35,058 nucleotides of DNA from positions 76,617 through 111,674 of the forward strand of contig DHVJ01000034.1 of the NCBI GenBank assembly GCA_002412595.1. Direction: 5' to 3'. Position 1 is the first letter of the stretch. The number at the start of each line of letters is the position of its first letter. Both the position numbers and the translations under genes were made by a program. Shown here in pieces: positions 7,356 through 15,248 of this stretch. The DNA is from Anaerolineaceae bacterium UBA5211 (GTDB taxonomy: Bacteria > Chloroflexota > Anaerolineae > Anaerolineales > Anaerolineaceae). The notes under the pieces were generated by a model. The model ran no database searches, had not been told where the DNA came from, and saw only the letters and a list, made by a program, of their open reading frames with translations.

Positions 7356-8408
7356 ATGTTAAATTTTCTTCAAAAAAGCAAAGACTGGATATTGATCCTG
7401 CTGGGTATCCTCCTGATCATGTTCGCTGTCTTCAACCTGATCGAGTTCAATCCTTTTACTTACCTTGAATCCCGCCGGGAGACACCTGCAGTTGAACAGG
7501 AAGGATTCGCGCCGCTGTTCATCCCTGTCACACACGCCGAAAGGGATACCGGTATAGAGTCAGCGGATGAAAGCATTTCCACCAACACTTTTACCCCGGA
7601 ACGCATTGTGATTGAAAAAATTGGATTGGACGCACCCGTCGAAATGGCCCAAACCATCAATGTGGATGTGGACGGGCAGGAGGTGACCCAATTTCTGATT
7701 CCGGAGGAGTTCGCCGCCGGTTGGCATGAAGGTTCCGCCCAATTGGGCGCCGTCGGCAACACCGTCATCAGCGGTCATCATAACGCCTACGGAAAAGTAT
7801 TCGCTCATCTGGTTGACCTCGAGGTCGGGGACGACGTCACCGTGTTGAGCGGGAAGCACGAATTTCACTACACTATCGTAAACAAGATGATCCTTCCGGA
7901 GAAAAACGAGTCATTGGAAATACGCCTGCAAAATGCGCGCTGGATCCTGCCTTCAACGGACGAACGCCTGACGCTGGTAACCTGTTGGCCGGCCAACTCC
8001 AACACCCACCGCCTGATCCTGGTAGCCATTCCTGTTGTTATAGAACCCACCCCCACTCCTACGGCTACTCCGGTTCCTCATCCGACTGAAGTTTTTCAAA
8101 TCGGCCGGCCGATTACCGAGCTGTTATCCTCCGGCATCAGTACACCCACTCCGATCCTGCAGAACATTATCGTCAGAAATGCCGGGCGCTACTCGGTCAA
8201 TATTCGCGCGCTGCCGGACATGGAAAGCAAGATCATCGAATCCTTCAAAGCCGGTGATGAAGCTAGCGGCTTCAGCCGTACGGAAGACGGCAATTGGCTC
8301 TTGATTGAATATCAAAACACCCAAGGTTGGGTTTCCGCTGACCTGGTCGAAATTCTCCTGCCTGTGGAATCTTTGCCCACGGTCATTATCCCCACACCAA
8401 CGCCATAA
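7356..8408 (+). CDS. Sortase-family protein with C-terminal SH3-like domain
   Basis: The 350-residue protein has an N-terminal transmembrane anchor (about residues 12-30), then a sortase domain (about 85-227). The catalytic elements are visible: histidines H141/H142 in VISGHHNAYG, cysteine C210 in TLVTCWP, and arginine R219 in THRLILVAIP. A Pro/Thr-rich linker (PTPTPTATPVPHPT) leads to a bacterial SH3-like domain from about residue 268 to 335, followed by a PTPTP tail. Sortases cleave a sorting motif and join the protein to a cell-surface amine. Chloroflexota lack a typical Gram-positive wall, so the role here is open. No LPxTG-type substrate was seen in the window. It is divergent from the tat operon. 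Confidence 0.87.
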   Translation: MLNFLQKSKDWILILLGILLIMFAVFNLIEFNPFTYLESRRETPAVEQEGFAPLFIPVTHAERDTGIESADESISTNTFTPERIVIEKIGLDAPVEMAQTINVDVDGQEVTQFLIPEEFAAGWHEGSAQLGAVGNTVISGHHNAYGKVFAHLVDLEVGDDVTVLSGKHEFHYTIVNKMILPEKNESLEIRLQNARWILPSTDERLTLVTCWPANSNTHRLILVAIPVVIEPTPTPTATPVPHPTEVFQIGRPITELLSSGISTPTPILQNIIVRNAGRYSVNIRALPDMESKIIESFKAGDEASGFSRTEDGNWLLIEYQNTQGWVSADLVEILLPVESLPTVIIPTPTP

Positions 8409-8484
8409 ACACAGCTGGATTTTGCTTATAACGCCAACCTGCGCGGTGATATAATGCCAATGAAACGGCCCGGGGAGAAATCGC

Positions 8485-9357
8485 GTGAATTTATCATCCA
8501 AACTCGCAATCGTCACCGACAGTACTGCTTGCATTCCAAAGAATTTTCTGGAAGAATTACACATCCACACGGTGGCATACTATATCCACCGCAACAATGA
8601 AGTGCTGCGTGATTTAGTCAATATCCAATATCCGGAATTTCTGAGCTGGCTCTCTACTGCTAAAAATATTCCGCTGACCGCTTGCCCCGGACCCGGCGAT
8701 TACCTGGGTATGTATGAAAATTTAGCTAAAGAAGGCGCGCAGGAAATTATCAGCCTGCATATGACTTCCAAAGGGAGCGGCGCTTATCAGGCCGCGCTGT
8801 CCGCCGCAGCTATGCTCAAAGAAAAACTACCCTACCTGCACATAGAAGTTATTGATACGCTCAATGTGGCGCTCTGTCAGGGCTGGATGGCCATTGAAGC
8901 CGCACGCGAAGCACTGGCCAACAGCTCCATGGAAAACATCCTGGTAAAAATCCGCCGCATGATGGGGCAGACACGCATCATCCAAACGGCTGATACATTG
9001 AAATACTTATATATGGGCGGGCGCATTGGCAAAGCCGCCCATTTAGCCGGATCCATGCTGAACCTCAAACCACTCATCGGCATGCAAGACGGCGAGGTTG
9101 TCGCACTGGGTGTAGCGCGCGGGTTGAATAAAGCCTACGAGAAAATGGTGGATCTGGTCCAGGCATCGATCAACCCCGGCCAAAAGATCAAGATTGCTTA
9201 TCTGCATGCCGGCGCCTCCGAGCAAATTCAATTGCTTAAGAATAAAGTGGAAAGCCGGCTGGAGTGCGCAGAAACATTTACGGCCGAATTATGCCCGGCG
9301 CTGATGGTACACACCGGCCCAGGCACCACCGGGCTGTGCTATTTCCCGGTCAACTAA
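8485..9357 (+). CDS. DegV family fatty-acid-binding protein
   Basis: The 290-residue protein has the two-lobed DegV (EDD) plan. It starts with KLAIVTDSTACIP, the phosphate/carboxylate-binding TDS motif. It continues with LTACPGPGDYLGMYE (the S/T-x-P-x-P block), the HMTSKGSGAYQAA loop, DTLNVALCQGWMAIEAA, and LKYLYMGGRIGKAAHLAGSMLNLKPLIGM. DegV/FakB proteins bind a fatty acid and, with FakA kinase, present it for phosphorylation. No fakA is in the window. It starts at GTG 8485, preceded by GGGGAGA at a good distance; a TATAAT at 8450-8455 is a plausible -10. The stop is 46 nt before the start chosen for the radical SAM gene. Confidence 0.9.
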   Translation: MNLSSKLAIVTDSTACIPKNFLEELHIHTVAYYIHRNNEVLRDLVNIQYPEFLSWLSTAKNIPLTACPGPGDYLGMYENLAKEGAQEIISLHMTSKGSGAYQAALSAAAMLKEKLPYLHIEVIDTLNVALCQGWMAIEAAREALANSSMENILVKIRRMMGQTRIIQTADTLKYLYMGGRIGKAAHLAGSMLNLKPLIGMQDGEVVALGVARGLNKAYEKMVDLVQASINPGQKIKIAYLHAGASEQIQLLKNKVESRLECAETFTAELCPALMVHTGPGTTGLCYFPVN

Positions 9358-9369
9358 CTAGCTCAGACC

Positions 9370-9401
9370 TTGTATTACAGAATATTTGTTCTATAATACA
9401 A
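9370..9401 (+). promoter_or_regulatory. Palindromic promoter/operator of the radical SAM gene
   Basis: A 32-bp imperfect palindrome (13 of 16 arm positions match) is centred between 9385 and 9386. It contains TTGTAT at 9370-9375 and TATAAT at 9392-9397 with a 16-bp spacer, so both promoter boxes lie inside the arms. The core GAAT-N4-GTTC differs at one position from the GAAC-N4-GTTC core of Firmicutes-type LexA sites. Expected transcription would begin at about 9404, exactly at the GTG start. A repressor bound here would block RNA polymerase. A terminator role for the preceding degV gene is less likely because no U tract follows. Confidence 0.6.
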
Positions 9402-9403
9402 AT

Positions 9404-10558
9404 GTGGATGATCTTCAAAAACTGAAATTATTATCTTCCGCCAGTCTGTTGGAAGCCGGGGAGGACGGCTGCCGCCGGGCGGCCGCAAATCCGGATGCTG
9501 ACAAAGGCATTGTGGTTACAGACGCGCGCCTGCCCAACGGCAAAGTGACCCGCCTGCTTAAATCGCTGCTTTCTTCCTATTGCGATAACAATTGCTTATA
9601 CTGCCCCTTCCGCAGCGCACGTGATTTCCGGCGGGCGGCCTGGCAGCCGGAAGAATTCGCCCAGATGGTGATGCACCTGACCGACGCCGGATTGATCCAG
9701 GGCGTTTTTCTCAGCTCGGGCGTGACCAACGGCGGCGTATTTACGCAGGACCGCCTGATCGCCACCGCAGAGATCCTGCGCCACAAATTAAATTACCGCG
9801 GTTATCTGCACCTGAAGATCATGCCGGGAGCCGATTTTGAACAAGTAGCTGCCTCAATGCGTCTGGCCGACCGGGTTTCCATCAACCTGGAAGCGCCCAA
9901 CGCGCAGCGCCTGCCGGCGCTGGCCCCGCAGAAGCGCTTTGATGAGCAACTGCTTACCCCGCTGAAATGGGTGGATGCCATCCGCCACCAACAGGCACCC
10001 ACCAGGGCCTGGAAAGGGCATTGGCCTTCCTCCAGCACGCAGTTTGTGGTGGGCGGCGCGGATGAAAGCGATCTGGAGCTGCTGGATATCACCCAGGAGC
10101 TGCACCAGCTTTACGGCCTGCGCCGGGCATATTACTCGGCTTTCAAACCCCTCAGCGATACGCCCCTGGAAGGGCACAGCCCTGTGCCGCTCAAACGCGA
10201 ACTGCGCCTTTACCAGGCCGATTATCTTATCCGCGATTATGGTTTCTCACGTGAAGAATTAGTTTTTGACAAACAGGAAAACCTACCGCTGGAGCACGAC
10301 CCCAAGGAATGCTGGGCCAGGCAGCACCTGTCCGATTGCCCGGTGGAGATCAATCACGCCGGTCTTGAGACGCTGCTGCGCATTCCGGGTATCGGCCCCA
10401 AGAGCGCACGCACCATCCTGAAAGCCCGCCAATGGCATACCCTGCGTGATATAAGCTGCCTGGCCCGCATCGGTGTGAACACCCGCCGCGCTGCTGCCTA
10501 TATTCTGATGGACGGCAGCCGCGCCCCACAACAATTAAGCCTGTTTACGATAAAATAA
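9404..10558 (+). CDS. Radical SAM protein with C-terminal helix-hairpin-helix, DNA modification/repair type
   Basis: With the GTG start the protein has 384 residues. The 4Fe-4S cluster motif CX3CX2C is C60-DNN-C64-LY-C67 in SSYCDNNCLYCPFR. The core continues with VFLSSGVTNGG, GYLHLKIMPGAD and DRVSINLEAPN. The C-terminus carries a helix-hairpin-helix (LLRIPGIGPKSARTILKAR), which usually binds DNA without sequence choice. This plan matches the family annotated as putative DNA modification/repair radical SAM proteins, which often sit beside a uracil-DNA-glycosylase-like partner. No partner is seen here. GTG 9404 is preferred over TTG 9386 because the latter lies inside the promoter palindrome and the family N-terminus aligns with MDDLQKLKLLS. 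The substrate is unknown. Confidence 0.86.
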   Translation: MDDLQKLKLLSSASLLEAGEDGCRRAAANPDADKGIVVTDARLPNGKVTRLLKSLLSSYCDNNCLYCPFRSARDFRRAAWQPEEFAQMVMHLTDAGLIQGVFLSSGVTNGGVFTQDRLIATAEILRHKLNYRGYLHLKIMPGADFEQVAASMRLADRVSINLEAPNAQRLPALAPQKRFDEQLLTPLKWVDAIRHQQAPTRAWKGHWPSSSTQFVVGGADESDLELLDITQELHQLYGLRRAYYSAFKPLSDTPLEGHSPVPLKRELRLYQADYLIRDYGFSREELVFDKQENLPLEHDPKECWARQHLSDCPVEINHAGLETLLRIPGIGPKSARTILKARQWHTLRDISCLARIGVNTRRAAAYILMDGSRAPQQLSLFTIK

Positions 10559-10618
10559 GTCCAGCGGATATTTCTTTACTTTGACGTATAATTTCAAAAA
10601 AATATATGTAGGGACAAC

Positions 10619-10690
10619 ATGACAACCTGGTCAACCATCGTTCAGGGTAAGGCCATTGTTCTCCCAAAGGTACTGTCGATTTCAAACTAA
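10619..10690 (+). CDS. Possible 23-residue ORF, perhaps an antitoxin-like remnant
   Basis: ATG 10619 follows AGGGA at a suitable distance and a TATAAT at 10587-10592. The ORF reads MTTWSTIVQGKAIVLPKVLSISN. The segment TIVQGKAIVLP resembles the first strand-turn-strand of small antitoxin-like or AbrB-like proteins, which are normally 60-80 residues long. It may therefore be a decayed 5' end, or chance. No downstream continuation of the fold was found in other frames. Confidence 0.25.
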   Translation: MTTWSTIVQGKAIVLPKVLSISN

Positions 10691-10700
10691 ATACAGGTAT

Positions 10701-10739
10701 ATTGGACAAAAATCAATGCATCTCAAATCACTGTCCAAT
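10701..10739. promoter_or_regulatory. Inverted repeat upstream of the Gfo/Idh/MocA operon
   Basis: ATTGGACA (10701-10708) and TGTCCAAT (10732-10739) form exact 8-bp arms with 23 nt between them. They lie 51 nt before the first oxidoreductase gene and could be paired half-sites of a regulator or a leader hairpin. Confidence 0.3.
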
Positions 10740-10789
10740 CAGGTAAAAAAGCACAACACTAAAAAAGCAAAGAATGGAGCGTTGAAGGT

Positions 10790-11932
10790 ATGACAAAAGA
10801 TTCCGTACAGGTTGGTTTGGTAGGATTGGGTTTTATCGGCAAGATACACGCACACGCATATCAGGCAATTCCCTATTGTTTTGGAAATGGGCAAGTGCAG
10901 GCGAATTTACGCGCGCTGCTGCGCACGCACGTGGGCAGCGACGCAGAACTGCTGCGCAGTTTGGGCAGCCCATTTGAAACCGCCCAACCGCAGGAATTCA
11001 TCGACCAGGACCTGGACATGGTGGATGTATGCTCGCCTAATTACCTGCACCCTCAGCATGTCATGCTGGCGCTGGAAAAAGGCAAACACGTTTATTGCGA
11101 AAAGCCGCTGGCTGCCAACCTGACGCAGGCACGCGCGCTGGCACAGGCAGCCGAAAAAGCCGGCGTGCTCACCCATTCAGCCTTCACCATGCGCTATTAT
11201 CCCGCTGCCCAGCAAGCCAAGAGCATCCTGGCATCCGGGATATTAGGAGAGATTTATAATTTCCGCGCCTACCTGTTCCACAACAGCTACATGGATCCCC
11301 AACGGCCCACCTCCTGGCGCCTGCAAAAAGATATTTCCGGCGGCGGCGCACTGACCGATTTGGGCGTGCACAACATTGACATGGTGCGCTACCTGCTGGG
11401 AGATGCCAAATGGGTGCAGTGCCGCACGCGTACCTTCATCACCCAGCGGCCCAAAAGCGCCGGCAGCACAGAAATGGTGCCGGTGGACGTGGACGATTGG
11501 GCGCTGTGCATGCTGGAAATGGAAAACGGCGCGCGCGGTTCCGTTGAAACTACGCGCATGTCCGGCGGTATCACCGATACCTCGCGTATCCAGATTTTCG
11601 GCAGCGAAGGCAGCCTGGAAATCAATTTTCTCAACCCCTTGCAGGTTTCCCTATATGACCGCAAACACGCCCAAACCACGGTCGGCCCGACGGATTTTCC
11701 GTTGGCTGACGGCCAACGCCCCTTGAAAAATATCTATCCACCCGCCAAATTATCCATGGGAACCTTTATCGACACCCATTTCGCCAGCATTATGGACTTT
11801 CTGCATTGCATCCAAGAGAACAAACCTTCCCCGGCCGGCTTTAGCGAATCGCTTAAAGTGCAGGAAATCCTGGAAGCCGCATATTTATCCGCCGATCGCA
11901 ACGGGGAGACCATCGCGCTCCCGCTAGTTTAA
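10790..11932 (+). CDS. Gfo/Idh/MocA family NAD(P)-dependent oxidoreductase (first of two)
   Basis: The 380-residue protein has an N-terminal Rossmann fold (VGLVGLGFIGKIHAHAY) and the DVCSPNYLHPQ strand. The family signature CEKPLAANLTQA has the catalytic lysine. The C-terminal alpha/beta domain has the GGGALTDLGVHNIDMVRYLLG active-site segment with aspartate and histidine. Such enzymes oxidise or epimerise sugars, sugar acids or inositols through a keto intermediate. Gene order with a second paralogue 19 nt downstream and gluconokinase after it suggests conversion of a sugar or sugar acid to gluconate-level intermediates; this is inference. Ribosome site: GAAGGT close to the ATG. Confidence 0.9.
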   Translation: MTKDSVQVGLVGLGFIGKIHAHAYQAIPYCFGNGQVQANLRALLRTHVGSDAELLRSLGSPFETAQPQEFIDQDLDMVDVCSPNYLHPQHVMLALEKGKHVYCEKPLAANLTQARALAQAAEKAGVLTHSAFTMRYYPAAQQAKSILASGILGEIYNFRAYLFHNSYMDPQRPTSWRLQKDISGGGALTDLGVHNIDMVRYLLGDAKWVQCRTRTFITQRPKSAGSTEMVPVDVDDWALCMLEMENGARGSVETTRMSGGITDTSRIQIFGSEGSLEINFLNPLQVSLYDRKHAQTTVGPTDFPLADGQRPLKNIYPPAKLSMGTFIDTHFASIMDFLHCIQENKPSPAGFSESLKVQEILEAAYLSADRNGETIALPLV

Positions 11933-11951
11933 GGAGAAATAAGGAGAATCA

Positions 11952-12938
11952 ATGAGCATTAAAATCGCAATCATCGGCGCCGGAGGCATTGCCGAACGCG
12001 CTTATTTCCCGCTGCTGGTACAGAAACCGGAAGTGGAAATTGTCAGCCTCTACAGCCGCACACAGGCCACACTGGACAAGATCACCCGTCAGTGGAAGAT
12101 TGAACACACCACCACAGACATGCAGGCCGTGCTCGACAGCCAACCCCAAGCCGCCTTTGTGCTTTCCTCAAACCACAGCCACTACGATATCTGCAAATTG
12201 ATGCTGGAAAACAACATCGACTTGTATGTGGAAAAGCCACTGGCCACTTCCGCCGCGCAGGCAGAAGAACTTGCGCGTCTGGCAGACGAACACAAACGCG
12301 TTATGGAAGTCGCTTTTAACCGCCGCTACGCGCTGCTATATAAAAAAGCCAAAGAAATCTTCACGGGGCACACTATTCAAACCGCCCTGGTACAGAAACA
12401 TCGCCCGGAAAGCCCGCATGTTAACCTGTTCAACCAATACCTGGATGACACCATCCACCAGATCGACTTGATGCGCTACTACGGCGGGGACCTGCAAGCT
12501 TTGTCCACGCACTACTCCACGCTCAATAACCATTTAATCGGCGCGGTCAGTGTAGCGCGCACTTCAGAAGGCGGCCTGGTCACGCTGGTCAATAACCTGC
12601 AGGCCGGCGCCTGGCAGGAAAGCGTCACCTTGCACGGCGACGGCATGAGCGTGCACGTGGACGCCTTCCGCGAACTGCGCGTCCGCTATGGCGACCATGA
12701 AGAAGTGTACGGCACCGACCGGGCCGGCAAGTGGATCCCCGGGCTGCGCGAGCGCGGTTTCGATGGTGAAGTCCAACATTTCCTTGAATGTGTGCAGACG
12801 CGCCAGCGGCCTATGACCGACGCCTGGGAAGCCGCCAAAACGCAGAAATTCATGGAAGATCTGGTAGTGGCCTCCGGCGACCCGCTTTCTTCGCCCGATA
12901 ACAGTTGGGACAAAGTGGATCGCTGGGGTGAAAGTTAA
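11952..12938 (+). CDS. Gfo/Idh/MocA family oxidoreductase (second of two)
   Basis: The 328-residue protein is a diverged paralogue of its neighbour. It has the dinucleotide motif IAIIGAGGIAERAYFP, the strand AFVLSSNHSHYD, and VEKPLATSAAQAEELA with the conserved EKP lysine. The C-terminal active-site segment reads NQYLDDTIHQIDLMRYYGG, with the conserved aspartate and histidine. Two such enzymes in one operon often carry out successive oxidation and reduction at a sugar carbon. It starts at ATG after AAGGAG. The gene that follows, gluconokinase, begins 3 nt after its stop, so the three are almost surely co-transcribed. Confidence 0.9.
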   Translation: MSIKIAIIGAGGIAERAYFPLLVQKPEVEIVSLYSRTQATLDKITRQWKIEHTTTDMQAVLDSQPQAAFVLSSNHSHYDICKLMLENNIDLYVEKPLATSAAQAEELARLADEHKRVMEVAFNRRYALLYKKAKEIFTGHTIQTALVQKHRPESPHVNLFNQYLDDTIHQIDLMRYYGGDLQALSTHYSTLNNHLIGAVSVARTSEGGLVTLVNNLQAGAWQESVTLHGDGMSVHVDAFRELRVRYGDHEEVYGTDRAGKWIPGLRERGFDGEVQHFLECVQTRQRPMTDAWEAAKTQKFMEDLVVASGDPLSSPDNSWDKVDRWGES

Positions 12939-12941
12939 ACC

Positions 12942-13469
12942 GTGACAAACTCCGCACCGGATAAACACCCGCCGAAATTTCAGGCCATCATCCTGATGGG
13001 TGTTTCCGGCAGCGGCAAGACTACCGTCGGCAAATTGTTCGCCGAACAATCCGGCTGGGCATTCATTGAAGGCGATGATTACCATCCGCCGGAAAATGTC
13101 CGCAAGATGGCCAACGGCACCCCTTTGACAGACGCGGACCGCCAACCCTGGCTGGAAAACCTGCATAAAATCTTGCTGGAGCACGCCCAGGCTCATCAGC
13201 CGCTTGTGATGGCCTGTTCCGCCCTAAAAAAGCATTACCGCCAAATGCTGGCGGAAGGCCTGCCGGATATCCATTTTGTGTTTCTCAAAGGAAATTACGA
13301 CCTGATCGAGGAACGTCTGGCTGCCCGCCCAGAGCATTACATGAAAGCAGGCATGCTGCGCAGTCAATATGAGACCCTGCAAGAGCCCCAAAAAGCATTG
13401 GTGATTGACATTACACAAAATCCGCGGGAAATTTGCCGTCAAATTTGGCATTATCTAGGAGCGGCTTAA
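12942..13469 (+). CDS. gntK: Gluconokinase
   Basis: The 175-residue protein matches GntK in length and motifs. The Walker A loop is at residues 20-28 (GVSGSGKTT, K26). The substrate segment FIEGDDYHPPENVRKMANGTPLTDADRQPWL is diagnostic of gluconokinase. Later motifs are MACSALKKHYR and VFLKGNYDLIEERLAARPEHYMKAGMLRSQ. It phosphorylates D-gluconate to 6-phosphogluconate with ATP. The product is the substrate of 6-phosphogluconate dehydrogenase, whose gene begins at 33954. It starts at GTG 12942, coupled closely to the upstream oxidoreductase, with GGTGAAAG as a weak ribosome site. The reaction is certain from motifs; the source of gluconate is inferred. Confidence 0.93.
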   Translation: MTNSAPDKHPPKFQAIILMGVSGSGKTTVGKLFAEQSGWAFIEGDDYHPPENVRKMANGTPLTDADRQPWLENLHKILLEHAQAHQPLVMACSALKKHYRQMLAEGLPDIHFVFLKGNYDLIEERLAARPEHYMKAGMLRSQYETLQEPQKALVIDITQNPREICRQIWHYLGAA

Positions 13470-13528
13470 AAGCTGAAATTCGTCATACGGTAGGGCATGA
13501 TCTTTGCGGTTTATAGTAAAATCAGCCA

Positions 13529-14221
13529 ATGCCTACCGAAAAAGAAGTTTACGATTCTCACGCTGACCGCTACGAACTGCTGGTATTCCGCGAAGATTAC
13601 CAGAAGAACCTTCCAAAACACATCTCTCAAATCCGTAATTTCCACGACATCGACATCGTTGAATTAGGTGCCGGCACCGGACGGCTCACGCGTTTCTTAG
13701 CGCGTGACGCTCGCCATGTGTATGCCAGCGACCTGTCGTATCCTATGCTTCGCCAGGGTACGCAAATGCTGAACGCGCAAGAAGCGCAGCGCTGTGTGCT
13801 GAGTGTGGCGGATATGCGGCGCATACCCTTCCCGGATAATTGCGCCGATATGGTCATCGCCGGTTGGAGTTTCTGCTATTTGGCTGTTTGGGGCCAAGAG
13901 CACTGGCAGCAAGAAGTGGAAGCCGGCCTGCAGGAAGCCCTGCGCGTGCTGCGCCCGGGCGGCGTGATTGTCTTGTTGGAAAACTTTGGCACCGGTTTTG
14001 AGGAACCTGCGCCGCCGCCGCACCTGAATGATTATTTTGATTATTTGAAATCCCAAGGCTTTCAGTCAGATTGGCTACGCACGGATTACCAATTCGAATC
14101 CATGCAGGAAGCTGCAGACCTTTCAGATTTCTTCTTCGGCGGCGAATTGGCCGAAAAAGTCAAAACAAATCAATGGACCATCCTGCCGGAATGCACCGGA
14201 ATTTTATGGTTGGAAAAATAG
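13529..14221 (+). CDS. Class I SAM-dependent methyltransferase
   Basis: The 230-residue protein has the Rossmann-like methyltransferase fold. Motif I is VELGAGTGRLTRFLA (about residues 36-50), the acidic residue after beta-2 is in YASDLSYPML, motif II is in VADMRRIPFPDNCADMVIAGWSFCYL, and the post-motif is ALRVLRPGGVIVLLENFG. The layout resembles the UbiE/Methyltransf_11 group acting on small molecules. It stands 59 nt after gntK, and a TATAGT with spaced upstream sequence may give it its own promoter. It ends in TAG, followed by a terminator. No substrate can be named. Confidence 0.86.
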   Translation: MPTEKEVYDSHADRYELLVFREDYQKNLPKHISQIRNFHDIDIVELGAGTGRLTRFLARDARHVYASDLSYPMLRQGTQMLNAQEAQRCVLSVADMRRIPFPDNCADMVIAGWSFCYLAVWGQEHWQQEVEAGLQEALRVLRPGGVIVLLENFGTGFEEPAPPPHLNDYFDYLKSQGFQSDWLRTDYQFESMQEAADLSDFFFGGELAEKVKTNQWTILPECTGILWLEK

Positions 14222-14243
14222 CCTTACCGCTAAGATGCAAAAC

Positions 14244-14282
14244 AAAAACCGCTCCTCGAGTTTATCGACGGGAGCGGTTTTT
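14244..14282 (+). terminator. Terminator after the methyltransferase gene (convergent)
   Basis: A 12-bp stem (14244-14255 with 14271-14282, including A/T ends), with a loop that can pair further, follows the methyltransferase stop by about 22 nt. The A-tract and T-tract on either side allow function in both directions, also serving the minus-strand gene at 14316. Confidence 0.8.
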
Positions 14283-14315
14283 CAATAATACATTAATAAA
14301 TTAGATTTTAATTAT

Positions 14316-14486
14316 TTAGAAACCTTTCATGGATACGCCCAGCCAAAGCAGGACGAAGGCCACGACAACAAACCAGACTGCATATGCGGAAACGAAGGGA
14401 ATGCTAACCAGCATGCCAAGCAAACCTAAAACCGCTAAGACAGTCGCAATCCAATACACATTCTTGGTGGGGGGTGTGAGTCTCAT
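14316..14486 (-). CDS. Small two-helix membrane protein of unknown function
   Basis: The 56-residue protein consists of a short polar N-terminus (MRLTPPTKNVYW) and two hydrophobic helices, IATVLAVLGLLGMLVSI and YAVWFVVVAFVLLWLGV, ending in SMKGF. I chose the internal ATG at 14486 because AAAGGAG stands 7 nt before it; an upstream ATG at 14507 would lack a ribosome site. No catalytic motif is present. Small proteins of this plan are common single genes in Chloroflexota, but I cannot assign a role. Confidence 0.7.
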   Translation of the reverse strand: MRLTPPTKNVYWIATVLAVLGLLGMLVSIPFVSAYAVWFVVVAFVLLWLGVSMKGF

Positions 14487-14552
14487 GATTATTCTCCTTT
14501 CATTCAAATTTGTATATTTATACTAACATTTTCATTGCCGAAAAGATACCTG

Positions 14553-14568
14553 TTTAATCAAAGATTAA
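14553..14568. promoter_or_regulatory. Inverted repeat between the small membrane protein and B3/4 genes
   Basis: TTTAATC-AAA-GATTAA is a near-perfect dyad in the divergent intergenic region. It shares both half-sites with the dyad at 1259-1274, with a spacer one base longer. It could be a shared operator or chance in AT-rich DNA. Confidence 0.25.
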
Positions 14569-14672
14569 CAAAACTCTATCAAAGTCAAACACATGAAGTA
14601 TATTTATGCAGGCGATCCTGATTCGCAAATTCATCACGGGATTTCAACTCAAAAAGTTTTCTCGGAGGCAAA

Positions 14673-15184
14673 ATGGCAGAATATCCAATAACCATCTCAG
14701 AAACATTCCATAAAGAAAACCCGGACGCAGCTGTGGGCATCCTGATCATGGAGCAGGTAAGCAACCCAAAAAGCTGTGATGAATTAATTCAGCTGAAAAC
14801 AGATTTAGAGAGTTCCCTGCGGGAAGGATATCCAAATAAAGAGGCTCTGCGCAGTCTGCCGGGCACGACCTGGACAGTTTGCTAATGCCCCTGCTGGTGA
14901 GCAATGCGCACACCGGGCAGCACTATACATTAATGAATGGAACCGAGCAAGCCTTGAAGGAAAATGATATGTGTATGGCCGACAGTCAGGGTATCATTTC
15001 CAGCGTGATCTACGGTCCAGACAGCCGCACGCGCATTCAGCGCGAAACGCGGCGGGTGATGTTTGTCGTTTACGCACCCGCCGGGATAAGGCCGCGCCAA
15101 ATCAAAGAACATTTCGCTGATATTCAAGCTTACATCCGCTTGTTTGCACCCGACGCCAGGCAGGTTCAGCAGGAAGTTTTATAA
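14673..15184 (+). pseudogene. B3/4 (PheRS beta-like) domain protein with internal frameshifting deletion
   Basis: The first frame (14673-14885) encodes a normal B3/4-domain N-terminus, MAEYPITISETFHKENPDAA, up to KEALRSLP, then four to eight unrelated residues and a stop. The second frame, shifted by two, picks up at about 14864 with the segment that normally reads AGHDLDSLLMPL. It runs to 15184 with NGTEQALKENDMCMADSQGIISSVIYGPDSRTRI, a standard B3/4 C-terminus. The central 50-60 residues, expected between these parts in a protein of about 230 residues, are missing. Hence a deletion of a length not divisible by three joined codons for LP to codons for HD. The ribosome site CGGAGG is intact. 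The intact protein would be a relative of the tRNA-editing domain of PheRS beta. Confidence 0.75.
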
Positions 15185-15248
15185 ATTAGTTGTTTAAACC
15201 AGTAAAGGCGGTAATTGAATTACCGCCCTTAGTATGTTTGCTTGTTGG

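Noticed and set aside
12564..13196. Open frame of 210 codons on the minus strand
   Set aside because: It spans the junction of the second oxidoreductase and gluconokinase on the opposite strand and has no coding support.
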